From Paramacrobiotus metropolitanus (lineage: Eukaryota; Tardigrada; Eutardigrada; Parachela; Macrobiotidae): 64,000 bases of DNA. Shown in pieces: positions 55,701-63,985 of the stretch. Under the pieces are notes generated by a model. That model did no database searches and was not told the DNA's origin. It saw only the letters and a list, made by a program, of their open reading frames with translations. The position numbers and the translations under genes were made by a program. Positions within the stretch are counted from its first letter, which is position 1. The number at the start of each line of letters is the position of its first letter. The stretch is taken from assembly GCF_019649055.1 (NCBI RefSeq), contig NW_026570221.1:62001-126000 (forward strand). The letters run 5' to 3'.

Positions 55701-56070
55701 ATGGAGATCGTACATTGACGATCTTCCCTGTCTGATTCCTTTCAATCAGACTTTCGGGGATGTCCTCAAAGGGTGTCAATCCCTGAGCTCGGTCAGCTTC
55801 CTTCATAGCCGTTTTAAACGACATATTCAATGTCATCTCATCCTCTGTGAAGTACGATTCTTCATTTCCGCGATTGGACATCATCTCATCAGATGCCATT
55901 GGACTCTCAAAGATATCCTCAGTTGTTGTTTCATCTCCGAGTGTGAGGTCATCTAGGTTAAGTTCGTTGAGATCGTCGGATGTGATCTTTAACTGCTCGT
56001 TGAGATCGGTTTTATCCAGGTTCTCCTTTTTATCCTGGGCGATTACATCCTTTTGCGATGTCGGATCCAT
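52723..56070 (-). CDS. gag: Gag-like protein, 1115 residues, coiled coil plus zinc knuckle
   Basis: An acidic N-terminus is followed by a very long heptad-rich coiled coil (about residues 130-520, e.g. RRVRELETLLEEREAQ). A retrotransposon gag core follows at ~635-790 (DPATFDGNRDAVSGWIRLVK, then LEQYYQAIMKFKAKK), then a CCHC zinc knuckle at ~965 (CQNCGFGNHDAQNC, C-X2-C-X4-H-X4-C) and an RGG/GGN-rich tail (~1000-1100). Gag forms the particle and packages RNA. At 1115 residues it is two to three times the usual Gypsy gag length. The coiled-coil N-terminal half is unusual and may be an added assembly or host-targeting module. Confidence 0.92.
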   Translation of the reverse strand: MDPTSQKDVIAQDKKENLDKTDLNEQLKITSDDLNELNLDDLTLGDETTTEDIFESPMASDEMMSNRGNEESYFTEDEMTLNMSFKTAMKEADRAQGLTPFEDIPESLIERNQTGKIVNVRSPSPNSPTSSLKRRVRELETLLEEREAQVIKKKQEYRIQLGSLQSRIYDLEQQQGALESSAEEWKVQYERQVQIAEESVKIADDREMEGYMAVNDLNDSLSEESAERSRHIAELKDQCDELRKKADEAEEKRTEYATKLAEATKRLSTVNKDIFKLRNDLKLRDENIETLQKESADYQKRADNAVKVAHDLRDLLATEGERLKDEIKQVTEENERLKKAGKKAAEWGQRWEDKARRLDTKVTKVKLESKEHQKKIRELTDENIKLNTELVDMTQTVMIHQDEVTQSRTQLKSAADAYAQLEQQMNQLIKQIKARETNEWELHVETIQRQNFAHMLKQERDQLKTDNEQLNLRIKRFEDENKVLQVTNKHREELLLQRGSANRDTADTLPPSYSKAQEARGSFHFEMPLRTGGGTGGPKTEKDGEVFDNRNPSGSRQSHVSSGDTSQFQQHAETGTAVNDDAIRDVRSPRHEHDGRYFGDYRNERNDRNERNQRNNRNEDRNTREFNRSIRNMGRKTDPATFDGNRDAVSGWIRLVKETQRTYDLTDDQMLIDIASAVRGPAKIWFDGERDIEEAEEEAYTVTEWLNKFRDEFGDRNEEVLGLREAMARKFRPGKETLEQYYQAIMKFKAKKAITELQAVAFLIDGCRVDNDLYKALKTKGFRTPTEIKDFFRSWAAGEDKYKVVEGQRNQPDYVTIRSGQVEMAQRQYAPTPSPVEYQTRSPTPTHKEMTFIDSQTGQPISYAMVAAIQAQARPMAPANVMPSPLKGGVPQQQGRSNYGNGKGNWNGGQRNGNFNRNKGQGNYQPNNRQGNYQQNRGNYQPQQGSRTEWKFGQIDGWIAQGVQLCQNCGFGNHDAQNCMFAGMPPNRNPNLFATRKWERLRAQGGWRQAVANGYDLVARWAAFKQGNGGGAGQGNGGGGGYNGGGRGGFRGRGRGNGRGGYGNGNGGGNGRANNNGGGGGQNNAGGGANGAGQGQQNVQVPEQRELNQGNELDQ

Positions 56071-56112
56071 CTCTGTAGCTCGTTCCGAGTTCGTTCCTTC
56101 TTTAGTGATCTC

Positions 56113-56445
56113 CTAATTCACCTCGCTGCTTCCGGCCGCAGGTGTGGGAGATAGTTTTAGATCGTCGCTGGAGCCCTCCTGAGCTGACACTGCTTCGAGT
56201 GCCTTCTGGTATGTCGCATCAGACCCACGTGAATCCTTCACGGGGACTTTCGGTGCTCGAGTATTCCGATCATGTCCAACTGGACGTGAGTACGGGTACA
56301 GGTCTTTCTTGTACGGGTTGTGTGCACCTTGCTGTGACCCGTGAGAGCTACGGCTCCCCTGACTACTATTCGATGTCGGTTCAATGGCTTCTTTGTCCTT
56401 TGTGATTGGATAACTGTGACGCACCTGTTGATTTTGCTCACACAC
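56113..56445 (-). CDS. leader frame of the Gypsy element, 110 residues, unknown
   Basis: First frame of the element, 42 nt upstream of gag. Hydrophilic and serine-rich (TSNSSQGSRSSHGSQQ), apparently disordered, without a recognised domain. It may be an N-terminal gag accessory or a by-product of the leader. Confidence 0.5.
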   Translation of the reverse strand: MCEQNQQVRHSYPITKDKEAIEPTSNSSQGSRSSHGSQQGAHNPYKKDLYPYSRPVGHDRNTRAPKVPVKDSRGSDATYQKALEAVSAQEGSSDDLKLSPTPAAGSSEVN

Positions 56446-57629
56446 ACGTTATAATAAGATCGTTTAGGTCCCTGAGATCACTTTTTAGCTGGTCTGATTC
56501 GATCAAGTTCGTTTGTGAAGGTCACTTTTTTGACAAAAAGATCGAGAGGTTTGCCTCAGAAATGATCTCGTTCAGCTGCTAATCTCAATAAGACTGCTAA
56601 AAATATCGTTTTGAGTTCGGATCTAGTTAAAATAGATGATCTCAGCTCATCTGTAAAGGTCACTATCTGATCTGATCTGATCTCAAAGGTCACTGATGAT
56701 CTCGAGATGATCGATCTCCGAGATGGTCACTTTTCGGTCAACTCAGTTCGATTAAAATCAACTTCCTTTAACTAAATTTAGATCGTTTTCGATGAAAATA
56801 GTTCGATTTAGCTGCTGGCGAGATCGTTACGCGATCGTTTAGATCGATTTTGCCGTTGAAAATTTTGACCAATCAGAGTCCGTTTAACTGACCAATCACG
56901 TGTGCCTATTAAAACTTCCTGACCGGCCTGACTTCACAGATCAACGGCCACACTTTCGCGTTGTGTGCAAAAGCTACGCCTACGTCTAGCTCAGCTCAAT
57001 ACAGACCAATGAGAGTTGCGCTTTTTACGCTTCAACCAATCCAGTAATTAATAACGGATTTTACCTGTACCGTTCCGATCACGCAAAAAGATGATCCAGA
57101 TGATGAAGATGATCCAGATGATCTTCTCCAAACTCCGATCCCGCGCAGCCGTATTCCGCACGGTTGTGGCGCCTTCCTGTCCGACTTAGTCTGCCTTCTG
57201 CTGGGCTTGTCAAGCCTACAAGCAGGTCGCTCTACAGCCAATTTTGGTGGAGCGCGTTACTGATCTCTTGGCACCTCCTTCGGTGCTGCCAACTCGTGGC
57301 TTCTCGGCTCTTGTGCCCGACAGCCTTGACCCCAACAAGAGGTGCCCGCTGCCTAGCAGAGGAAACAGCACAAGTTCTCCGACAGGAGGCTCTTGCACCG
57401 CAGCCTTCTGCCGTCTGATTGGATATGCACGACGAGTTCTCCTACAGGAGACTCTAGTCAGTGCTGCCTCTGCTGGCAATCCAATAGATGAATGCGCCTT
57501 GCTTTAGATGAGGTAAACCAGTGCCTTACTGGTGAAATAAGATCCAATTGATCTAGATCGATGCGGCCGTTTGCCAAACAGATAAATGTGGCCGCTCGCC
57601 AAACAGATAAAAACTCAGAAACCGTCTGT
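56446..57629 (-). other. 5' leader of the Gypsy element, GATC-rich
   Basis: About 1.2 kb between the primer site and the first frame. The segment 56450-56840 contains roughly 17 GATC tetramers in 400 bp (about 1.6 expected by chance) and four AGGTCAC or GGTCAC motifs (56518, 56655, 56685, 56724). CCAATCA boxes occur near 56875 and 56900. It may hold a packaging signal or enhancers. Short frames between 57032 and 57507 are not supported as genes. Confidence 0.6.
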
Positions 57630-57646
57630 TCACGGCTCTGCTACCA
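57630..57646 (-). promoter_or_regulatory. primer-binding site complementary to initiator tRNA-Met
   Basis: Directly after the LTR the minus strand reads TGGTAGCAGAGCCGTG. The first 11 bases match the complement of the 3' end of animal initiator tRNA-Met (CTCTGCTACCA). This fixes both the LTR boundary and the element's direction. Confidence 0.75.
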
Positions 57647-58015
57647 TATCACCGTGGACTGTGAAAGAGTCCAGGACGGAAGCCCAGACTGACAGGTCTC
57701 CGTGGAGTGTAATACATAACGTTTTCGGGAAGAAATGCACAACGCACGATATCCAGTCTACGTAGTACACTTTATTAGCGTTCTCGATCATAAAAACCAA
57801 CACACTGACGTTCATCACACTCAGAGAGCCAAATTCCATCTGCTCTCGACAACTCTAATACACTGCGCAGCAGTGAACACAATGAACGGCAGTAGCCGAC
57901 CAATCAGAGAAGCGCTGCGTCACAGACGGCAATTCCCCACGGAGTAGTGCGACGAAGCACTCCCCCAACTCCAGTAGCGTCACTAAGGTGGACGCAGGGG
58001 AGTCATCGCCTCACA
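57647..58015 (-). repeat. 5' LTR (369 bp)
   Basis: On the minus strand it begins TGTGAGGCGATGACTCCCC and ends CCACGGTGATA, immediately followed by the primer-binding site. It contains a CTGATTGG (CCAAT-type) box and a polyadenylation signal AATAAA (complement of 57771-57776). It lacks the usual CA end, finishing in TA. Confidence 0.93.
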
Positions 58016-59031
58016 ATAGCATTGGTGCTGCTGAAAAATTGCTGCTAATTTTATACAGATTTCTGCTAATTTTATAGTAATCATGAAAACTTTTTGGTAA
58101 CAAAATTTATTTTTCGCAGCAGAATGTAAACCGGCAGGAAGATGCGCACAGCGCTATTCAGCTTATTCCCGTGACAAAACGGCAGCTGCATTTGCAGACT
58201 TCGGTAAGTTATAGAATTCTATCACCCTTTTTCTCGGAAAAATACCGTCAGACTTTTAAAAGACTGTCGAGCAAAACTTGTAGTCAGTTCTTTAACTTGC
58301 GCTTTTACAACTTATCTGTACACACCAAAACAGTACAACAAGCGATTTTGTTGCTGCAGTTGTCTCCAGCTGTGGTTAATCACTTACTGCGATCTTACTT
58401 AATGCTCGATTCCTTGCGCTCTCGTAAAAGGTCTTGTTTTTTTTAAATTCCGAAATTGTGTTTAACACAGACAACCTGTTGCAGCGCAACCAATTTATGA
58501 TTATTTCTCACGTAAAACAGCTTTCAAATCTGTCAAGCACACCCGACACAACGTAATCGCCGATCTCTAATCATTACTTCAGAAAACTGTAAAAGCGGGC
58601 ACATTCATATCAGCGAACGCAACTCGGCCTGGCGAAAAAACAGATAGAGAGGCGTCAGTGTGAATCAGGCCTTTACTGGATTGCGAAGTGAACGCGGTTC
58701 GTGATGTCTGTACAGCCAAAAAGACTTGAAAGCTTAGGGTGATCCAAAAAACTATCCCAAAAACCAAAAATCCAAAAAACCAAAAAAAATCAAAAAACCA
58801 AAAAACCAAAAAAAAACTGTGTAACTGTGTAAAAAACGAATCCACGGACAACGCAACAGGGGGCAGCTGCATTTTCATTTGAGCAACATGGAGACTGCAG
58901 TCTGCAGTGACCACTTTGTTCGTACTACATTGTCTACACATCTACACAGCAAGTACATCATTTCTAAACACGAGTTTTTCGTCGAATTCGTACGACTGTT
59001 GGATTTAGAGGACAATAAAGCTGCATTTTGG
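58016..59031. other. no supported gene
   Basis: Short AT-rich frames. A poly-A/CCAAAAA simple repeat lies at ~58745-58820. A frame at 58879-59076 overlaps the start of the duplicated segment but has no recognised domain. Confidence 0.4.
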
Positions 59032-59215
59032 CGCGAAGCTGAGGATGGTTACTCTGGTTACACATTGTCACATTGACCCTGTCCTTGTGATCTTCGTGTA
59101 AAGATCACAGTTTTCTACGATGAATTCGGATGAAGTACAGCGCAAGTTTTCTCTTGTGGTCGAACGAGACTGGGAAAGAGCTGCCCTGCCTGCAAAATGA
59201 ACTGCGATCCATACA
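59032..59215 (+). repeat. dispersed direct repeat, copy 1
   Basis: Matches 60270-60470 in the same orientation (GCGCGAAGCTGA, GTGTAAAGATCACA, TTCTACGATGAATTCGGATG, GACTGGGAAAGAGCTGCC). About 185 bp, with small indels. Confidence 0.8.
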
Positions 59216-60269
59216 AGATGTTTCGTCGTTTCGTGTTTTACTATGATTATATCTGTCGCTGAGTAATTAAGGCTTGCCTTGGCAATTCATCAAACGATTT
59301 TATTTATTGGAAAAATCCATGTACCGACACCTACAGCACACTTCGGACGTGATTATTTTTTTAGATCATCATTATCCGCCTGTGTAGTTCCATAGGCCAC
59401 CGTAGTCAAATGTAGCCTCACTACTAGATTTTCCAGTTAACCGGTAATCTATTTGGTCTGGTGTAGCCGCTGAAATTTTGTATAGTATCTTGTAGTTTGT
59501 ATAGCCACCAGTAGCACATACACTCTTATGTAGATACTATAGTTTTGTGTAGTAAGTAATACGGCACACTTCATCTATGACTGTTTTTTGATACACATTA
59601 TTACTCTTCGATTTCTTTGATTTCTTTCTTTTTTAAGTACATCCCGCTTTTCTGTGCGCGATGAAGGCCGGTTGTTCGACGGTGCACCATGCTGGTTCCA
59701 AACGACGCATTCACAACTTAAAACTTTTTACTAAAAAGTTTTTAGTGTGTTTGTTCTATATTTACGGATACAATTAAATTATTTTCCGTGACGAACAATT
59801 AGAAAGGAGGAAAGTAAAGGGGAATTTTTGCCCAAACTTTGCAGATGAAGTTCGCTGCTGCAAGGGCATACTTCTGTATGTGCGTGTAACAGCGTGTTGG
59901 TGGTGTTGTGGCTGCAGTCCACACACAAAAGACCCAACACACCAAGCCAAGTACCTAATTTTTAAGCAAGACAAACGCCATTAGATGCTGCCGTGGTACG
60001 GAGAATGGCTGTAATCCATGGATCTGTATGTCTCAGAGCCGGCGTTTTGACGGTAACCATACTTCTCTGAATCATTCGTTCAGGGAAGAGTGGTGTGCAA
60101 TGCTGAGGATCAAACATCGATCGGCACCCGGCGGCCGTCCCGCTACCGCTTCCCGATGTGTTTCCTGGAGAATCGTATATGCTAAAACTTACAATCGAAT
60201 CAGAAGCTCTTGCTTCACATTACGAATCTTTTTTGGATTTTTTTACAACTTGGCACTTGGCATTTTCGC
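59216..60269. other. no supported gene
   Basis: Low-complexity GTAG/TATAG-rich stretch at 59380-59560; otherwise nothing recognised. Confidence 0.4.
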
Positions 60270-60470
60270 GCGAAGCTGAAGATATGAGCAAACGATGGTT
60301 ACGGTGGTAGACATTATCACATTGACCCGTCCTTACGACTTTCGTGTAAAGATCACAATTTTCTACGATGAATTCGGATGAAGTGCAGCGCAATTTCACT
60401 GTGGTCGAACCAGACTGGGAAAGAGCTGCCCCGGTAGCCCTGCCAGCAAAATAAACTGCGACCCATGAGC
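60270..60470 (+). repeat. dispersed direct repeat, copy 2
   Basis: Second copy of the 59032-59215 segment, about 1.2 kb downstream. No obvious ends, so origin (segmental duplication or a SINE-like element) is unclear. Confidence 0.8.
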
Positions 60471-60944
60471 GAAGCGCGGGCTGGGAAATGATGCATTCAT
60501 CTCCAACGAAAGGACGAAGCAACTTTGCCGCAAACTACAGGCACCCGATCCTGCGATGCAGGAGCGGGGAGACCCGCCAGTTCTTATGACTCGCTGAAAC
60601 TGTACAGGGACTCACGTGTATCCACGGGTCCCTTCGGCGTCTGGGCTCAGGCGAGACTGCCCGCGATGCAGCTGGCCACGCAGACTGCCACGACGAGAAG
60701 ACGGCTTATATATGGTCATACAACAAGAATTATATATGGTGATACAATAAGAAACAACATCGACGAATTCACTGGGAGGAAATTAGAATTCACTCAAAAC
60801 ACAATTTATTGTTTTTAGTAGCTAATAAAATTCTCTATTCGAAGAATCTAACTAGTTTACAGTGGTGCAAACGATCTGCAAGGAACAAAGTAAAAGCAGA
60901 GCCCGCTATTTTGTTCAGCCTCTCGATATGTAACTACCGATATA

Positions 60945-61180
60945 CGAGTACACTGGTTCTGCATGTGGACCGCTCTTTCACTAAAAGGCTGCGGCTACAC
61001 TCAGACCATACGAGTAGGCATTTAGACCCGTCCGAGCGATTTTGCCCTATCCTGTGTCTTTGATAGGGAGTAGGGAGGACAGCAGGCGACCAATATCTAC
61101 CGGTTGAAATTGGCGATGTGGATGCAGAGCGTTGCAGAGAACTTTCTTCAGGCCAGACTGGGTCTCATTCAGACCAGATC
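60945..61180 (-). repeat. third copy of the 10852/15160 long repeat (partial)
   Basis: Shares AAAGGCTGCGGCTA, CAGACCATACGAGTA, GCATTTAGACC and GGGAGGACAGCAG with the reverse complement of 11050-11290 and with 15220-15340. It shows the arm exists independently of the composite element. Confidence 0.8.
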
Positions 61181-61329
61181 CACATTCCTTAAGTACATCA
61201 AAGGAGTGCATCAGAAGTATATCTGGTATGTTGTTATTTTTTGTATATAAGAAAACATAAGAAATGATATTAGAAATCTAAGAAAATAACGGGATACAAG
61301 GACGATTCACGAAGGATAATGTGAGATAT

Positions 61330-61365
61330 TTAAGGGAAGTGGCCCGGTACATGGTGAGTAGTATG
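61330..61365 (+). mobile_element. terminal fragment of the TTAA MITE family
   Basis: TTAAGGGAAGTGGCCCGGTA at 61330 equals the end of the 22497 and 31490 elements; similarity ends within ~35 bp. Confidence 0.6.
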
Positions 61366-61387
61366 TGCACTGGTCCGGCAGCATCTC

Positions 61388-61740
61388 TGATTGGTCAGAC
61401 ACGCCTCCTCTCTGATTGTTCATACAAGCCTCCTCTATGATTGGCCAGACGCGCCCCTCGCTCTGATTGGTCGAAACCGAGACTGAGGCCGAGACAGGGC
61501 CGCTAGTCCGGCAGCATCTCTGATTGGTCGAAACCGAGACTGAGGCCGAGACAGGGCCGCTAGTCTGGCTGCCTACTCTGCTTGGCTGACTCCACCTCCA
61601 ACACCGAGACTGAGCCCGAAACAGGACCGCTAGTCTGGCTGCTTGCTCTTAAGCCGAGACTGAGACCGAGGCAGGACCGCTAGTCTGTCTGCTTGCTCTT
61701 AAACCGAGACTGAGGCCGAGACAGGACCGCTGATATGGCA
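61388..61740. repeat. GC-rich tandem array carrying CCAAT-type boxes
   Basis: Two interleaved repeats. TCTGATTGGTC or close variants occur five times (61391-61520); ATTGG is the complement of the CCAAT box. Units of CCGAGACTGAGGCCGAGACA followed by GGACCGCTAGTCTG occur about five times (61490-61735). It lies ~100 bp upstream of the multi-exon gene at 61854 and could act as its promoter region; this is inference. Confidence 0.75.
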
Positions 61741-61853
61741 GCCCACCGTGAAGATTACTTGGTCGGCGGTTACCTAACCCGTGCACCATTGAATCAGACC
61801 AATTAGACCAATTATCACAGTAATCGCATTGTTTGTTATCCAAATAACCACAG

Positions 61854-62566
61854 GCAAACTTCATCCAGCAGTTTTCCAATGGTACCGAGAAGTTCGCGTA
61901 AGCGTCAAATATACAAAACTAGTTTTTGAATAACGGCTTATCAAGACGACAAATGCATAGGCCATTGTTTCGCTTGCCAACGACCAAACGAACGGTGACG
62001 TGTGGAAAATTGCATAGGACGAGGCTTTGCTTTACCGCTTAGAAACAAAGTACATCGATACACTGTCCAAATACAGCGTCTACGACGTCACTGGCGCTCC
62101 ATCGCCAGTCGAGTTCTTTCGCCAGCGGAATTTCAACATCGTAAGTCTTCAAGCGTAACTACATTTCAAAGAACATTTAGTTTGATGTCGACCGCTCTCC
62201 TGTTCACATCAAAATGGCTTTAGTACGGGCTTTGGAAGTTTTGGGGTGCATGAAGATTTTACTATCTACAAAATCAACGCTGTAGTTAGTATGTTTTGGA
62301 ATCCGAAGGATGTTTGCTTCTTTCTAGTGTTCGATGCCAAACCGGACGGTTCTGGGCTGAAGAAGGCCATGGACAAAGGAGTTCGCCTGGTGTATGCCGA
62401 TATCAACTGTTTGTTGGGGATGATTAGAAACGGGACACTGCAGGATTGTATGGACCGGGCCATTATCGACAAGGGTGCTGAAAAGTTTTCTCTGCCGGGT
62501 CAGGGCTGTGTGGATGTTACTGTCAGCATCCACCCGAAATACGGACGCATGATCCGTTTCTCTTAA
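61854..62566 (+). CDS. unrecognised protein, five exons with 40-63-bp introns (5' end not found)
   Basis: Exons 61854-61897, 61961-61994, 62043-62140, 62181-62245 and 62290-62566 are separated by introns of 63, 48, 40 and 44 bp. All are GT-AG and all preserve one reading frame, giving about 171 residues. The frame reads KLHPAVFQWYREVR, then AIVSLANDQTN, TKYIDTLSKYSVYDVTGAPS, FDVDRSPVHIKMALVRALEV, GMFWNPKDVCFFLVFDAKPD and so on, ending PKYGRMIRFS at a stop at 62566. It looks like globular soluble protein with a hydrophobic strand core. I recognise no family. The upstream acceptor (ATAACCACAG) shows at least one more 5' exon. A run of four in-phase introns in coding-like sequence is the main evidence. 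Confidence 0.6.
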
Positions 62567-62773
62567 CCTCGGCGCACCATTCAACTACCATATCAGGGAT
62601 TTATCAATCTCATGGAGGAAATCTACATCCAGCACTGGGGCCGGGATATTGTTGTCTGACTGGATGCTTCAATTTTTATTAGCATATCTTACTTAGCATT
62701 TACTCTGTTCTGTTTGTCGTGAAAAGAAAAAAGGCTTAGAAGCCATTATTTGTGACAGTCTTAACTTGAAAGG

Positions 62774-62780
62774 TATATAA
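62774..62780 (+). promoter_or_regulatory. TATA box of the TBP-like gene
   Basis: TATATAA within AAAGGTATATAAAGG, 41 nt upstream of the ATG at 62821. That leaves room for a start site ~25-30 nt downstream and a very short 5' UTR. Confidence 0.65.
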
Positions 62781-62820
62781 AGGTTCCAAGTTGACACTGT
62801 CGCAATTAATGCTCGTAGCC

Positions 62821-63360
62821 ATGGATATCCGTAACGTCATTCTTTCGGTCCAATTCGACAAAGCGATTTGTTTGGAGAAAGTTTGGAAATCATTTCCACT
62901 TAATACAAAGTCTGTTAAAGGATTTAATTCTGTCACTTTAAGTTTAGAAAACAAAACGTTCTGTCAATTATTCCCTAATGGTAAGGCTATAATAAACGGT
63001 GCTAAAAGTATTACAGGGTCGTATTCACTTCTAAAATGTTATCAAATGATGCTTTATACTCAAGGCATAGAATTAAACATTAAGGACAGCAGTGTCGCAA
63101 ATACCGTTTGCACGTACAAGCATACACAGAACGTTAACTTGGTAAAGCTTTACGAGAAAGCAAAAAACTTCTCCGTGCAACGTCTACTAGAGCCAGAGCT
63201 GTTTCCAGCACTAAAATTAAGGCTTTCGTACGCTACCATTCATATTTTCCATACTGGTAGCTGTGTAGTCCTTGGTTGTACTTCTTCGGAGCAAATTCGA
63301 GAAGTTTTTGAATTTATAATAAAACTCCTAGATTCTTCAACTGAAAACTCCAGAATCTGA
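62821..63360 (+). CDS. divergent TATA-binding-protein-like protein, intronless, 179 residues
   Basis: The start ATG at 62821 (GTAGCCATGG) sits just after the TATA box and yields a protein the size of the TBP core. Two TBP repeats are visible. Repeat 1 begins MDIRNVILSV and contains KGFNSVTLSL and LFPNGKAIINGAKS. Repeat 2 contains SVANTVCTYK, LLEPELFPALKLRL and HIFHTGSCVVLG. All four DNA-intercalating phenylalanines of TBP have counterparts (F35, F51, F128, F143), as do the central DNA-contact asparagines (N5, N94) and the TFIIB-contact EPELFP (124-129). The conserved TGAK threonines are replaced (NGAK, LGCT). It should bind bent minor-groove DNA and nucleate transcription. There is no N-terminal extension and the linker is divergent. 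It could be a host TBP-related factor, a retrocopy, or cargo of the neighbouring virus-like element. Confidence 0.85.
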   Translation: MDIRNVILSVQFDKAICLEKVWKSFPLNTKSVKGFNSVTLSLENKTFCQLFPNGKAIINGAKSITGSYSLLKCYQMMLYTQGIELNIKDSSVANTVCTYKHTQNVNLVKLYEKAKNFSVQRLLEPELFPALKLRLSYATIHIFHTGSCVVLGCTSSEQIREVFEFIIKLLDSSTENSRI

Positions 63361-63509
63361 ATCGATACAAGAGTTTTTCAAAGTCAAAATCAGGAGTTTC
63401 TTGAAAAAAATTTCTCATAGATAAAGCATACAAATAGCGGTCTGAAAACGGAGTTTTTTAAAATGGAAAAGGTGACTTTTGATTTCAGATTTAAAACTCC
63501 TTGTTCGCT

Positions 63510-63985
63510 TTATATTTCTGGTCCAACTATGTGCTGAATGCGCCCACCAAGGTCTCGATTCAGCAACTCCATCCATTGCGTGGCTTGAACGCTGGTGCGT
63601 CGGTTGCGGTGGGGGCCATGAGCTGACAACACAGCTAACTTTTCAGGTTCCAGATGGAACGTGCGGTAATACTTATTGCAGGCGGAAGACATAGTGATAC
63701 TGTCCAGCGGGTTCAGATTAGTGAGAGCGATGAAATCCTCTACAAACTTGAGGGCACAGCGTCGGAGAACGGTGACGTCATTCGAGCAGTACGACATGAT
63801 TTCTGCACGAAAGTCGAACTGTTCCCCCGCAGCGGCTTTAGTTTCGGCATGCCACTTTGGGAAATCTTCTTTATCGTTCTTCTTTAGACCGTCAAAAACG
63901 TACATTACCGGTTCAGGCCACGGCAGCACTTTATCCCAGTTCTCAGGTCGATTAAAGTGATGCGGAAAATCACCTTTCTATACTT
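63510..63985 (-). mobile_element. Polinton/Maverick protein-primed DNA polymerase B fragment
   Basis: On the minus strand the sequence shows the family landmarks KGDFPHHFNRPENWDKVLP, DFRAEIMSYCSNDVTVLRRC (exonuclease III motif region) and ITMSSACNKYYR, in the usual order for Polinton polymerases. Only the part spanning the end of the exonuclease domain and the start of the polymerase domain lies in the window, and the window edge cuts the element. Treated as a fossil; integrity outside the window is unknown. It converges on the TBP-like gene. Confidence 0.88.

Larger units (their letters stand above)
34038..58015 (-). mobile_element. giant Ty3/Gypsy LTR retrotransposon, ~24 kb
   Basis: Two direct 369-bp repeats (34038-34406 and 57647-58015) bound 23.98 kb that reads entirely on the minus strand. 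The order is leader, gag, protease, extra frame, reverse transcriptase-RNase H, integrase, then ~9 kb of non-canonical frames. Pol order with integrase after RNase H places it in Ty3/Gypsy. The LTRs differ at 7 of 369 positions (~1.9%), indicating a fairly recent insertion. The element looks largely whole with only a few breaks, and is treated as a fossil. Typical Gypsy elements are 5-8 kb; the excess is mostly downstream of integrase. No envelope-like protein is recognised. A perfect target-site duplication is not evident. Confidence 0.95.

Noticed and set aside
58735-58820. Poly-A tail of a SINE or LINE
   Set aside because: A CCAAAAA simple repeat without a recognisable element body upstream or a target duplication.
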